DNA from: Clostridium_AW malenominatum | GTDB taxonomy: Bacteria > Bacillota > Clostridia > Clostridiales > Clostridiaceae | Direction of reading: 5' to 3' | Assembly: GCF_039521365.1 (NCBI RefSeq) | Contig: NZ_BAAACF010000001.1 | Span: 992,001-1,056,000, forward strand | Length of the DNA stretch: 64,000 nt | In this document: positions 42,803-52,050 of the stretch, piece after piece | How positions within the stretch are numbered: position 1 is the first letter of the stretch | Layout: each line of letters begins with the position of its first letter | Translations under genes and position numbers: made by a program | The notes under the pieces: generated by a model | The model's input: the letters and a program-made list of their open reading frames with translations, nothing else | What the model was told of the DNA's origin: nothing | The model's database searches: none

Positions 42803-43168
42803 ATGACAAAAGGACAATTAGAATCAAAGATAAGTGAGGCTGTAAGCAAGTTTGAAATTGAATTTATGGGACGAGGTCCTAAGGAAATAAAGACAATAAT
42901 ATATGGAGATATGATAATAGTAAGACTTAAAGGATTTTTAAGTCAATCAGAAAAGAAGCTTGCAGAAAACACTCAAGGGGTAAAGCTTATAAAAGAAGTA
43001 AGAACGGCTTTATTTGAAAATGAAAGAGGATATTTTGATAACCTTGTAAAAGAAATTGCTAATGTGAATGTGGTAAGTGCCCATTCTGATGTAAGTACAA
43101 GAACTGGAGAAAAGATAATCATTCTTACGGTGGATGAGGACTTGGAATCCAGATTTAATAATAAGTAA
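42803..43168 (+). CDS. DUF2294 family protein
   Basis: The 121-residue protein (start MTKGQLESKISEAVSKFE) has the DUF2294 pattern: FMGRGPKEIKTIIYGDMIIVRLKG, LTQGVKLIKEVRTAL-type segment and VNVVSAHSDVSTRTGEKI. AAGGAGG precedes ATG. DUF2294 proteins (related to Na+/proline-pathway accessory proteins by name only) have no settled role. Alone in its transcript, ending in the terminator at 43216. Confidence 0.85.
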   Translation: MTKGQLESKISEAVSKFEIEFMGRGPKEIKTIIYGDMIIVRLKGFLSQSEKKLAENTQGVKLIKEVRTALFENERGYFDNLVKEIANVNVVSAHSDVSTRTGEKIIILTVDEDLESRFNNK

Positions 43169-43215
43169 TAACTTGGAAGACTAAATAAAGGGTTAAAAAA
43201 CCAGTTGTGAAGTAG

Positions 43216-43258
43216 GCCAATATTTATTAGCTTGTTGCTAGTAAGTATTGGCTTTTTT
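43216..43258 (+). terminator. Intrinsic terminator after the DUF2294 gene
   Basis: GCCAATATTTATTAGC pairs with GCTAGTAAGTATTGGC, with a short bulge and loop, followed by TTTTTT. Confidence 0.75.
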
Positions 43259-43343
43259 GTTGTATAGCAAATTATAAAGCTATAAATTGATGACTAAATT
43301 GGGAACTCTATATAATATTAGGTAAAATGAAGGGGGAAAATAT

Positions 43344-44723
43344 TTGAATAAGAGAAAAAACAGAAATGATATATTAACAGAGGAATTAATCAGCTATAAT
43401 CCTAAAAAAAATGGATGTAACATTCCAACAAAAGATTATACTGTAAGAATAGAAGATATTATTCCAGCCTTATCTGGAACTATAGGTAAAATTGCACTAG
43501 TAGCGGCTTTTGCTATAGCTTGGGCAAAAGGCTTTGGCATTTCTAACGAAGCCTTCGTTACGGAAAATGTAAGGTTGGAGCTAATAGTTGGAAGTATTAT
43601 CACTATAATATTTTCCGCTATATTAAATCCATATGCTGCACCACCTGGAACCTTAGCACCACTAATTCCACTAATACCCCTTATGTCTTCTCTAGGTGTT
43701 CATCCACTTGTACTGGGAATTTTAATCGGAGTTTTAGGACTTTTCATAGCAAGGTTTAAGTTTTTTGATAAAATAATGGAGCTAAATGGAGTTGCGGCTA
43801 GAGGAGGAATTATATTGCTCTTTGGTATCATGGGCATAATGAGTTCTGTTGATAGTTTAAGTAAATGGACATCTGCAAAGAATAATTCAATATTCATTGT
43901 ATTAATTATGCTAGGAGTTATTGCTTATCTAGCGTTAAATAAAATGAATTTGAAATGGCTTATGATTCCCGTAGCAGCAGCTATTGGTATACTTATTCCT
44001 GCATTTTATGGAATTTATCCAGAGGTAAAGGCAGTACCTGCTTTCCCTATACTTAATCCAAAGGTATGGTGGTTTGACATATGGGGATTGGGCTTTGGGT
44101 TTACAGTTATTAATTTTATAAAGGCATTTCCATTTGCATTACTTGCTGTAGTTATGTGGCCTACAGATGGCATAGCAATTAAAACTATTCAAGAGAGCAA
44201 TTATGGGCCAAAAGCAGAAAAATCTATATTTCACATGAATTCTACCTTTGCTTTGGCCTCTATAAGAAATATAATAGGGTGCTTTTTAGGTGGTTCTCAA
44301 ACTGCTGCAGTGTGGCGTAGTTTTATGATACCCCTTAGTATAGTAAGAAGGCCAATTGGAGGAAGTGCCTTTCTTCTTGGAATTTCTGGCATAATCTTTA
44401 GCCTATTAGGTTTTCCAATAGATATTGCAATATTTCCTCCTTTAATATGGCTTGTACTGCTATTTGGCGTATATATTCCATTAGTAGAAATAGGATTAAA
44501 TACATTAAAGACATCAGCACAAAAACAAATAGCTGCCATAAGTCTTTTAACAGGGCTAGCAATAAATCCTGTTATAGGATGGGTAGCAGCTATAGTAATT
44601 GAAAATTTCAATATAATTAAAGAGGATGACATGAAAACAGAGTTATCCTCCAAAAATATTAAAATAACAGTAGTTGTAGCTATTATTGCAACATTGACCT
44701 ATTTAATTTCAATTAACATATAG
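43344..44723 (+). CDS. DUF3360-like multi-pass permease
   Basis: The TTG-started 459-residue protein has ten or more membrane helices. The DTVRIEDIIPALSGTIGK-type N-terminal segment (YTVRIEDIIPALSGTIGK), FSAILNPYAAPPGTLAPLIP and an internal GFTVINFIKAFPFALLAVVMWP match DUF3360, a family distantly related to anion or nucleobase permeases. Function is unknown. AAGGGGG lies before TTG. No enzyme gene adjoins it, so the substrate is open. Confidence 0.65.
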   Translation: MNKRKNRNDILTEELISYNPKKNGCNIPTKDYTVRIEDIIPALSGTIGKIALVAAFAIAWAKGFGISNEAFVTENVRLELIVGSIITIIFSAILNPYAAPPGTLAPLIPLIPLMSSLGVHPLVLGILIGVLGLFIARFKFFDKIMELNGVAARGGIILLFGIMGIMSSVDSLSKWTSAKNNSIFIVLIMLGVIAYLALNKMNLKWLMIPVAAAIGILIPAFYGIYPEVKAVPAFPILNPKVWWFDIWGLGFGFTVINFIKAFPFALLAVVMWPTDGIAIKTIQESNYGPKAEKSIFHMNSTFALASIRNIIGCFLGGSQTAAVWRSFMIPLSIVRRPIGGSAFLLGISGIIFSLLGFPIDIAIFPPLIWLVLLFGVYIPLVEIGLNTLKTSAQKQIAAISLLTGLAINPVIGWVAAIVIENFNIIKEDDMKTELSSKNIKITVVVAIIATLTYLISINI

Positions 44724-44732
44724 AAAAAAATT

Positions 44733-44760
44733 ACCACATCGAAGTTCGGTGTGGTTTATT
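44733..44760 (+). terminator. Intrinsic terminator
   Basis: ACCACATCGAA and TTCGGTGTGGT pair (one G-U) with a short loop and a T-rich tail, after the DUF3360-like gene. Confidence 0.65.
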
Positions 44761-44880
44761 TGTCTTTGTAGCAATATGAAAAATATGGTAATATATAGTT
44801 GTGTTTAGTGTGAATAATTAACAAAATAAGATACTTAAAAAATCGTAAAATATCGTAATATATGAAGAGGAGGTGTAGGG

Positions 44881-45630
44881 GTGACCAAGCTTCTCAATAT
44901 TTTTAAGAAAAAAAAGACCCTAGAGGAACGAGTTAAGGATATACAAAAAGGGGATGAAAGGGACAAAAATAATTTAATTGAAGAGTATATTCCTTTTATA
45001 AAAAAAGTAGTGAGCAATCAATTGGGACAATATATAGAAATAGAAAATAATGACGGTTTTAGCATAGGGTTAATGGCATTTAATGAGGCTATAGAAAAAT
45101 ACGATGAAAAAAGAGGTAACTTTTTAACCTTTGCTTCTGTGGTGATAAAAAGTAGATTAATTGATCAATTTAGAAGTGGAGCTAAAAGGCCAAGTGAGGT
45201 TTATATCAGCGAGTTAGAATGTGAAAATACTATGGCTACAGAAAGCTTTGAAAAAAGAGTTGAAACTAGGCTTGATATTGCTACCCTGGTTGAAAATATG
45301 AAAGAATACGGTGTTTCTTTAGAGGACTTGATAAAGGAAGCGCCAAAACATAAGGATACTAGAATTATAGCGATTAACATTGGGAAATACATATTTGAAA
45401 ATAATTATCTAAAAGAAAAGTTTTTGAAAACTAAAAATTTACCAACAATTGATATAATGAAGGAATTGTGTGTATCTAAAAAAGTGATTCAAAGGAGTAG
45501 AAAGTTTATTATAGCTATAATATTGATATTAAACAGCGATTTAGACACATTAAAGGAGTATATTTCCTATAGTGAAAGGAGGGAGCTAAATGATTTACAG
45601 GGGCAGTATAATAGAGATTTGTCACGATAG
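44881..45630 (+). CDS. sigI: RNA polymerase sigma factor SigI
   Basis: The GTG-started 249-residue protein has sigma-I features: region 2 GDERDKNNLIEEYIPFIKKVV, FSIGLMAFNEAIEKYDEKRGNFLTFA and SRLIDQFR, and a SigI-type C-terminal domain (VSKKVIQRSRKFIIAIILIL) in place of a normal region 4. SigI alternative sigma factors respond to heat in Bacillus and to polysaccharides in cellulolytic Clostridia. AGGAGGTG lies before GTG. It overlaps rsgI by 41 bases, coupling the two. Confidence 0.92.
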   Translation: MTKLLNIFKKKKTLEERVKDIQKGDERDKNNLIEEYIPFIKKVVSNQLGQYIEIENNDGFSIGLMAFNEAIEKYDEKRGNFLTFASVVIKSRLIDQFRSGAKRPSEVYISELECENTMATESFEKRVETRLDIATLVENMKEYGVSLEDLIKEAPKHKDTRIIAINIGKYIFENNYLKEKFLKTKNLPTIDIMKELCVSKKVIQRSRKFIIAIILILNSDLDTLKEYISYSERRELNDLQGQYNRDLSR

Positions 45631-46579
45631 TATAATTGTCATCACCGAAGATTGTACTTTTGAAAAGATAAAAAAGAGTGCGGGATTAAAAGAAGGTATG
45701 GAAGTATATTTTGAAGAAGGGGATATTATTAAAAAACCAAGTTTTGTTAATAAAAATATTCCAGCGGTAGCAGCTGCTATATTTGTATTTATAGTGGCCT
45801 CTTTATATACTGTAGGGTTTTGGAATAGAAATTATAGGGCAGTAGCGCTACTATCTATAGATATAAATCCAAGCGTAGAAATAGAAGTTAACAAAAGCTA
45901 TCATGTTATTAAAGCAACACCACTTAATGAAGATGCTTCAAAACTTCCCCTTAAAAATTTGAAGAATTACTCGCTAGTGGAGGCTCTAGAGGAGCTTGTT
46001 GAAATGGCTGGTGCAGGAGGATATCTTAAGGAAAGGGAAACAAACTATGTATTGGTAACCTCAGTAGAATTAAAAGATCATAAAAAAGAGGATAAGGTCT
46101 TAGAAGAAATACTCATAGAAGGAAAGAAAAAAATAGAAACTTTATATATTGAGAAGGGACAAAAAATTGAAGTTGTCACTATGGAATCTGATAAAGAAAC
46201 ATTAAGCAAAGCAAAGGAAGAACATATCTCAGTAGGTAAGATGGAAGTTTATGAAAAAACTAAGGAGAACTATAGAAATAAGGATAAAAATAAGGATGAA
46301 GATGAAGATAGAGAAAAAGATGAAGATAAGGATAAGAAAGAAATAAAGGAATTAAAAGATAAAAAGGTAAAAGAGATTATAAAGGAAATTGAGAAAAATA
46401 AAGACCAAAAGGTTAACAACGGTAAAGTAGATAAAAAGGAAAAACCTACAAAAGAAGACAAGGAAGATAGTAAGGATAAAGAAAAGAATTCTAATAAAGA
46501 AAATAAATACAAAGAAAAGGATAAAGAAAAAGACAAAAATAAAAATAAGAATAAGGATAAGAAGCCAAAGAAGCCCTAA
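45590..46579 (+). CDS. rsgI: RsgI-type anti-sigma-I factor with an acidic/basic repeat tail
   Basis: The 329-residue protein has the RsgI N-terminal domain (1-50; GSIIEICHDSIIVITEDCTFEKIK), a membrane helix (about 55-76) and the conserved outside segment SIDINPSVEIEVN that lies next to the self-cleavage site in RsgI proteins. Residues 220-329 are low-complexity Lys/Asp/Glu repeats. RsgI proteins of cellulolytic Clostridia end in carbohydrate-binding domains; here none is seen, so the signal is probably different. It holds SigI inactive until cleaved. Confidence 0.88.
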   Translation: MIYRGSIIEICHDSIIVITEDCTFEKIKKSAGLKEGMEVYFEEGDIIKKPSFVNKNIPAVAAAIFVFIVASLYTVGFWNRNYRAVALLSIDINPSVEIEVNKSYHVIKATPLNEDASKLPLKNLKNYSLVEALEELVEMAGAGGYLKERETNYVLVTSVELKDHKKEDKVLEEILIEGKKKIETLYIEKGQKIEVVTMESDKETLSKAKEEHISVGKMEVYEKTKENYRNKDKNKDEDEDREKDEDKDKKEIKELKDKKVKEIIKEIEKNKDQKVNNGKVDKKEKPTKEDKEDSKDKEKNSNKENKYKEKDKEKDKNKNKNKDKKPKKP

Positions 46580-46595
46580 TTTTAGGGCTTTTTTT
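46571..46595 (+). terminator. Intrinsic terminator overlapping the rsgI stop
   Basis: AAGCCCTAA and TTAGGGCTT pair around a TT loop, followed by TTTTT. The left arm holds the last codons of rsgI and the stop. Confidence 0.8.
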
Positions 46596-46625
46596 AATAG
46601 TAAATATAAATTTCCCATAAGGGTT

Positions 46626-46649
46626 CCCTAAAAATTTAGAATAGTCGTA
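46626..46649 (+). promoter_or_regulatory. Candidate SigI-dependent promoter
   Basis: CCCT (46626-46629) and CGTA (46646-46649), 16 bases apart, resemble the -35 C-rich and -10 CGWA boxes described for SigI promoters. The match is partial. It lies just before the secreted repeat protein gene, a plausible SigI target. Confidence 0.35.
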
Positions 46650-46683
46650 ATAATATAATATAAATAACAGGAGGTATGGTAAA

Positions 46684-47904
46684 ATGAAAAAATTGATAAG
46701 CAAATTAACTATCTTATGTTTAGCATTTATACTAGGGAGCTCTACTGTAAGTGCTTCTACCCCACCAGGATTGGATAAAAAGGGAGGATTGCCCCCAGGA
46801 ATACAAAAACGATTTATTCAACAAGAAAAAAACACAAAGGAATATTACACAGTTGTGAAGGACATATATGCAGAGCAAAGAAGAATAGTTATTGAGGACG
46901 GAACAGCAATTCTTAATTTGCTTGTAGCTGACAAAGCTAAAATAGAGATAAATAAGAAATCGGCAAAGTTTGAGGATATTAGGAAAAATGACGAAGTTTA
47001 CTTTAAGCTAGATAAAAACAATACCATTACTGAGCTTAAGATTACTAGAGAAAAAGAAACCCTATATACTGTGGAAGGAACGTTGTTACTTGTTAATAAG
47101 GAGCAAAATCAATTATATATTTATGAAAACAATAAATTAGTTACCTATCAATTAAAATCTGATGTTGTTGTAAGAATTAATGGGGAAAGAAGAAAGCTTA
47201 GTGATTTAACTCCAGGAATGAAATTAAAACTTACCATAGAAGGAAATAAGGTAAAGTTAATTGAAGGAATTAAGGATGTTGAAACAAAAGTAAAAGGAAC
47301 TATAATAGGAATTGACTATAATCGCTTAGAATTTGTACTTCAAGAAGGTACAAAGGTAACTTTATATAAGGCTAAAAGTAGCACACCTATAAAAATAGAT
47401 GGTAAAATAAAAACCTTTAATGACCTAGTAGTTGGAATGGAAATAGAGGCATATACAATAGAGCAAAATATAGTGAGTCTAGAAGGCAAAGCTTTAGCCA
47501 CAGAGATTCAAAAGGGTATTGTTCAATATATTAACGTAGATAGAAAAGAAATAATTTTAACACAAGGTAGTAAGGAAACTTTATTTAAAATAAATAACAA
47601 TGTTACTGTTAAGATTAATGGTGTTTTAAAGACATTAAGAGATATTACAGTCAATATGGAAGCTCAATTAACTGTTCAAAGTGGAGAGGTTATTGAAATA
47701 AATATTAACCCATCAGTAACATCAGTTGAAGGAAGAATTATTGCAAAGGATGTAAGCAGTAAACCTTCAATAACAATTCAAATAGGAAATGAAATTAAAG
47801 TATTTACAGTTAGAAATGATGTAAATATTGTTGCGGTTCAAGTCGGTAAAGAGGCTATCATTAATATAAAAGACAACCAAGTTATATCTATCGTAATTAA
47901 ATAA
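46684..47904 (+). CDS. Secreted beta-rich repeat protein, probable SigI target
   Basis: The 406-residue protein has a signal peptide (1-24, cut near VSA-S), a PPGLDKKGGLPPGIQKR motif shared by many secreted Firmicute proteins, and about five repeats of roughly 65-70 residues with the pattern V-I-N-x-L/GT-x-V/I-x-I-x-x-G-x-x-K-x-L-x-D-L-x-x-G-M-x-x-x (DUF5666-like). The repeats suggest an extracellular binding or structural role. It directly follows sigI-rsgI and may be controlled by SigI; AGGAGGT precedes ATG. Confidence 0.7.
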   Translation: MKKLISKLTILCLAFILGSSTVSASTPPGLDKKGGLPPGIQKRFIQQEKNTKEYYTVVKDIYAEQRRIVIEDGTAILNLLVADKAKIEINKKSAKFEDIRKNDEVYFKLDKNNTITELKITREKETLYTVEGTLLLVNKEQNQLYIYENNKLVTYQLKSDVVVRINGERRKLSDLTPGMKLKLTIEGNKVKLIEGIKDVETKVKGTIIGIDYNRLEFVLQEGTKVTLYKAKSSTPIKIDGKIKTFNDLVVGMEIEAYTIEQNIVSLEGKALATEIQKGIVQYINVDRKEIILTQGSKETLFKINNNVTVKINGVLKTLRDITVNMEAQLTVQSGEVIEININPSVTSVEGRIIAKDVSSKPSITIQIGNEIKVFTVRNDVNIVAVQVGKEAIINIKDNQVISIVIK

Positions 47905-47906
47905 AT

Positions 47907-47956
47907 AAAAACCAGGTAAGGAAATGGGGCCCTTACCTGGTTTTTATTTGTTTTAA
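47907..47956. repeat. 50-bp direct repeat, copy 1 (strong bidirectional terminator)
   Basis: Identical over 50 bases to 57775-57824. The core is a 15-bp stem (AAAAACCAGGTAAGG with CCTTACCTGGTTTTT) around AAATGGGGC, then ATTTGTTTTAA. It ends the secreted-protein gene. The non-palindromic tail shows that both copies have the same orientation. Confidence 0.95.
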
Positions 47957-48037
47957 AAAAGTTTATCAAAAAATATCTGATATTGGTGATATTATATAAA
48001 TAACAGATAATTTATATTGGATAGAGGAGGAATTAAT

Positions 48038-49228
48038 ATGGCTTCAGTAAAGGATATTTTAAAAATACCTAAGTTCAGAAACTCAAAAGTAGTAGCAGGA
48101 CATAAAGGATTGGATAAAAACATAAGGTATGTAACTGTTATGGAGGTTCCAAATATAGTTAAGTGGCTTAAAGGAGACGATCTTTTAATTACTAGCTTAT
48201 ACTCCATAAAAGATGATATAGAAAAACAATGCAACCTTATAAGAGAATTATCAAAATCGTCCTGTTCATGTGTGGCTATAAAAGTAGGAGAGTATGTAGA
48301 CAAAATTCCAGAGGAGTTAAAACGCATTGCAGATGAATGTGAACTACCACTAATAGAAATACCATATGATCTGATATATATAGATATTATAATGAGTGTT
48401 ATGAATTTAATATTTGAAGAAAGAGACTCTGACTCCATAGCCCAAAAGTATATAAAAGATATAATATTTGATATTTATGAAGATGAAAAAATCATGATGG
48501 AAAAAGGTAAATTATTAGGTATAGATGTGAATAGAGACTGGTTTTTAGCAATAACATTAAGTTTTAATGAGGATGAAGAAATAGATGAAAATCAAGTGGG
48601 TTCTTTAAAAAGGGTAGCTAAAGGAATTTCAAAATATGCTACGAATAATAATGAATTTGAATTAAATCCATATATTAGTACAGATAAAAGTGTATCAATA
48701 ATTTTTCAATCACAATCAAAGGACAGTATTGAAAAAATGTTACCATACATAGAAAAAGAATGTTTAATACAAGTGGACAAGTATTTAAAGAATAAAAAAG
48801 TATTTATAGGTATTGGAACTATAGAAACTAATATAAATGGAATAAAAAATTCTTATTTTAATTCCGTAAAAGCTATAGAATCAGGGCAAATATTTAAGGA
48901 AGAAAACAAAATATTTTATTATAAGGACATGGAGATGTTTTGTATTTTAAATGAGGTCATTGGTGAGTCTAGGGAAAGTTTAAACAATATAGTATTAAAA
49001 AATGTAAATGATAAAGAACTATTAAATACTCTAATAAAATACTATGAATGTAATGCTAACTTAGATGAAACTGCAGCTAAGTTATTTGTACATAAAAACA
49101 CTGTTAAGTATAGACTACAAAAGATAAAAGAGATAACAGGATTGGATGTAAAGGTTCATGAAGATAGCTTTAAGTTATATTTAGCCGTGATCGCAAATAA
49201 AATGTTGTTAAATTCAACAAAAAAATGA
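48038..49228 (+). CDS. PucR-family transcription regulator
   Basis: The start at ATG 48038 is fixed by GAGGAGG; an earlier TTG reading at 48017 is less likely. The 396-residue protein has the PucR N-terminal domain (MASVKDILKIPKFRN...GHKGLDKNIRYVTVME, then VKWLKGDDLLITSLY), a central GGDEF-like variable region, and a C-terminal PucR-type HTH (ETAAKLFVHKNTVKYRLQKI). PucR proteins regulate purine and other nitrogen-compound catabolism. It leads the cluster and likely controls it. Confidence 0.9.
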   Translation: MASVKDILKIPKFRNSKVVAGHKGLDKNIRYVTVMEVPNIVKWLKGDDLLITSLYSIKDDIEKQCNLIRELSKSSCSCVAIKVGEYVDKIPEELKRIADECELPLIEIPYDLIYIDIIMSVMNLIFEERDSDSIAQKYIKDIIFDIYEDEKIMMEKGKLLGIDVNRDWFLAITLSFNEDEEIDENQVGSLKRVAKGISKYATNNNEFELNPYISTDKSVSIIFQSQSKDSIEKMLPYIEKECLIQVDKYLKNKKVFIGIGTIETNINGIKNSYFNSVKAIESGQIFKEENKIFYYKDMEMFCILNEVIGESRESLNNIVLKNVNDKELLNTLIKYYECNANLDETAAKLFVHKNTVKYRLQKIKEITGLDVKVHEDSFKLYLAVIANKMLLNSTKK

Positions 49229-49321
49229 GTGAATATTTAATCAATAGGACATTGGAAAGTATTTTTTTGATTGTTAAAATATAGATAATACAAACTTAAA
49301 AAAAGAAAAGAGGTGATAAAA

Positions 49322-50536
49322 GTGACTTCGAAAAGAAAAGACATAAAGTATTTGGAATACGTATTCAATAAGTTTTATGAAATTGGATCTACTAATTCTG
49401 GGGGAGTAACTAGATTAGGGTATTCTAAAGAAGAAGATGAAATGCATAATATTTTTAAGTGTTTTGGACAAGAGGAAAATTTTGAAATCTATGTAGATGA
49501 AGTTGGAAATACCTATGTTGCTAATGATATTACATGCAAAGAGCATTATTTAATTGGCTCTCACTTAGATTCTGTAGTTAATGGTGGAAGATATGATGGG
49601 GTTGCAGGAATAATAGCGGGGCTTATGATTTTAAAATGGGCAAAGGAAGACAAGGTAAAAATTCCTATAAGAGTAGTTGCGTTCAGATGCGAAGAATCTA
49701 GTAACTTTGGATTATGCACCATAGGAAGTGGACTTATTACAAAGAAAATAGACAAAAAAGATATTGAAAATTTAGTAGCTAAAAATGGAGAAGAATTAAA
49801 AGAAGTTTTTAAAGAAAAAGGATATAATCTAAGTCCTAAAAAAATATCTAATGTAAAGCAATATTTAGAACTTCATATTGAACAGGGCAAAGTACTTGAA
49901 GAATTTGATGTGAAAGTAGGTATAGTGTCAGATATAGCAGGACCAAGAAGATTTAATATATACATACAAGGAGAAGCAGAACACTCAGGTGCAACACCTA
50001 TGAATATGAGATTTGATGCTTTATGTGCAGCTTCTGAATTTATATTAGAACTAGAGAAAATAGGTCAGCACGAAGGGGATAAAAAGTCTGTTGCTACAGT
50101 TGGGGTTGTGAATAATTTACCAAATGTTATAAATGTTATACCAGGGGAAGTTAAGTTGGGAGTGGATATAAGGGGAATAGATACAAATAGCTTAGATACT
50201 ATGGAAAAAAGAATGAAAGAAGTAATAGAATATATATCTAAAACAAGAAGTGTAAAGATATTTATCGAAAAAACTAGCCAGTTACCCCCAGTAAAAATGA
50301 GTTTACATATGCAAAAAAAATTATCGGAATGTTCTGAAAAGTTAAAAATATCGCATAAAGTAATGCCTAGTGGGGCAGGGCATGATGCTATGGCTTTTCC
50401 AGAAATATGTGATACAGCCTTAGTGTTTATACCATGTTATAAAGGAATAAGTCATAATAAAAATGAGTTTGCATCATTAGATAGCATTTTTGATGGTGCT
50501 AGAGTTATGTATGAATATCTGAAAGGAGAAGTATAA
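49322..50536 (+). CDS. M20 amidohydrolase (carbamoyl-amino-acid hydrolase, HyuC/AllC-like)
   Basis: The GTG start at 49322 is placed by AGAGGTGAT. The 404-residue dimetal enzyme hydrolyses N-carbamoyl groups to free amino acid, CO2 and NH3. Metal motifs: GSHLDSVVNGGRYDG, FRCEESSNFG, ELHIEQGKVLE and a C-terminal MPSGAGHDAM. In the context of dihydroorotase, pyrKD, aspA and malic enzyme, the expected substrate is N-carbamoyl-L-aspartate (ureidosuccinase). Family members also act on allantoate or beta-ureidopropionate, so the specificity is inference. Confidence 0.85.
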   Translation: MTSKRKDIKYLEYVFNKFYEIGSTNSGGVTRLGYSKEEDEMHNIFKCFGQEENFEIYVDEVGNTYVANDITCKEHYLIGSHLDSVVNGGRYDGVAGIIAGLMILKWAKEDKVKIPIRVVAFRCEESSNFGLCTIGSGLITKKIDKKDIENLVAKNGEELKEVFKEKGYNLSPKKISNVKQYLELHIEQGKVLEEFDVKVGIVSDIAGPRRFNIYIQGEAEHSGATPMNMRFDALCAASEFILELEKIGQHEGDKKSVATVGVVNNLPNVINVIPGEVKLGVDIRGIDTNSLDTMEKRMKEVIEYISKTRSVKIFIEKTSQLPPVKMSLHMQKKLSECSEKLKISHKVMPSGAGHDAMAFPEICDTALVFIPCYKGISHNKNEFASLDSIFDGARVMYEYLKGEV

Positions 50537-51802
50537 ATGATACTGATCAAAGATGGTAGGTTATTAGATCCAAAAAGTAAAAGAGATGAAATTTTAGATA
50601 TAGTTATAAAAGAGAATAAAATTTATAAAATAGGTAAATTTCAAGTCAGTGATGAGTATGAAACTATTATAGATGCAAATGGAAAAATAGTAGCACCAGG
50701 ATTGATTGATATACATGTACACTTCAGAGATCCAGGATTTACCTACAAAGAAGATATACAAACAGGTTCACACTCAGCTGCAAGAGGGGGATTTACTACA
50801 GTTGTTTGTATGGCAAATACTAATCCCATAGTGGATAACGAAGAAACTCTTAGTTATATAAATGAAGAAGCTAAAAAAGCTAATATAAATGTATTACAAG
50901 TGGCAGCGATAACAAAAGGGTTTAAGGGAAAAGAATTAGTAGATATGGAGTACTTGAAATCAATAGGCGCTGTTGGATTTAGTGATGATGGAATTCCAAT
51001 AATGGATAGCAAATTAGTTATGGAAGCCATGGTTAAAGCTAAAGAACTTGATGTACCAGTAAGTTTCCATGAAGAAGATCCTTCTTTAATAGGTAGTTTT
51101 GGGGTAAACCAAGGAAAAATATCAGATGAACTTGGTGTAGCTGGAGCACCTAATGTGGCCGAAGATGTTATGGTAGCTAGAGATTGTATGCTGGCTATTA
51201 AAACAGGAGCAAAGGTTAATATACAACATATAAGTTCTGGAAATTCTGTCGACATGGTAAGACTTGCGAAATCTTTGGGGGCTAACGTGGTAGCGGAAGC
51301 ATCACCACACCACTTCTCCTTAACTGAAGAAGCAGTATTAAAATACAAGGCTTATGCTAAAATGAACCCTCCTCTTAGAACTGAAGATGACAAATATAAA
51401 ATAATTGAGGGATTAAAGGATGATACTATTGAGATAATAGCAACGGACCATGCACCTCATAGTAGTGAAGAAAAGGATAAGAATTTAATGCAAGCTCCTA
51501 GTGGAATAATTGGGCTTGAGACATCTTTGGCTTTAGGTATAACAAACTTAGTTAGAAAAGGTCATCTTACTACTATGAAGCTATTAGAAAAAATGACTAT
51601 AAACCCGTCTAACCTATACAATCTAGATGTAGGCTTTATAGAAGAAGGGAGAAAAGCAGATTTAGTAATCTTCGACGAAGGGGAAAAATGGGTTGTTTCG
51701 GAATTCTCTTCAAAATCCTCAAACTCTCCTTTTAAAGGACAAGGCCTCTATGGGAAAGTTAAATACACTATATGCAATGGGAATATAGTGTATAAAGATT
51801 AA
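50537..51802 (+). CDS. pyrC: Dihydroorotase (class I, allantoinase superfamily)
   Basis: The 421-residue cyclic amidohydrolase has DIHVHFRDPG (His 60-type pair), the ASPHHFSL motif, GNSVDMVR and the Asp of ATDHAPH. These fit class I dihydroorotase, interconverting dihydroorotate and N-carbamoyl-L-aspartate; allantoinase or hydantoinase cannot be fully excluded. It starts right after the M20 gene stop, with GAAAGGAGAAG as ribosome site. The pairing with the M20 enzyme and pyrKD points to catabolic use of dihydroorotate. Confidence 0.9.
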   Translation: MILIKDGRLLDPKSKRDEILDIVIKENKIYKIGKFQVSDEYETIIDANGKIVAPGLIDIHVHFRDPGFTYKEDIQTGSHSAARGGFTTVVCMANTNPIVDNEETLSYINEEAKKANINVLQVAAITKGFKGKELVDMEYLKSIGAVGFSDDGIPIMDSKLVMEAMVKAKELDVPVSFHEEDPSLIGSFGVNQGKISDELGVAGAPNVAEDVMVARDCMLAIKTGAKVNIQHISSGNSVDMVRLAKSLGANVVAEASPHHFSLTEEAVLKYKAYAKMNPPLRTEDDKYKIIEGLKDDTIEIIATDHAPHSSEEKDKNLMQAPSGIIGLETSLALGITNLVRKGHLTTMKLLEKMTINPSNLYNLDVGFIEEGRKADLVIFDEGEKWVVSEFSSKSSNSPFKGQGLYGKVKYTICNGNIVYKD

Positions 51803-51828
51803 AACAATAAATTTAAGGGGGAAAAAAT

Positions 51829-52050
51829 ATGAATAACAAATTAATATTAACCATATTTGCAGTTTTATTGGGCGCAGCAATAATTCCATTTGGTTTCACA
51901 TCAGTACAAGGACCATATATATTTGGATGGTTACCTTTTACATTATTATATTGGTGGATATTGATGTTTTTGAATCTTATTTTTATATTTTGGGTATGTA
52001 ATGCATTTGTAAAAAACGCTGAGAAAAATAAAGAGGGGGAAATAAAATAA
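51829..52050 (+). CDS. DUF3311 small membrane protein
   Basis: The 73-residue protein has two helices (ILTIFAVLLGAAIIPFGF and WWILMFLNLIFIFWVC) and the family's PFTLLYWW segment. DUF3311 genes precede sodium:solute symporters as here, so it is a likely small subunit or partner. AAGGGGG precedes ATG. It abuts the symporter gene (ATAATG). Confidence 0.85.
   Translation: MNNKLILTIFAVLLGAAIIPFGFTSVQGPYIFGWLPFTLLYWWILMFLNLIFIFWVCNAFVKNAEKNKEGEIK

Noticed and set aside
46270..46570. A/G-rich short repeats considered as a CRISPR-like or tandem DNA repeat
   Set aside because: The repetition follows Lys/Asp/Glu codons in rsgI with no fixed unit or spacers; it is protein low complexity.
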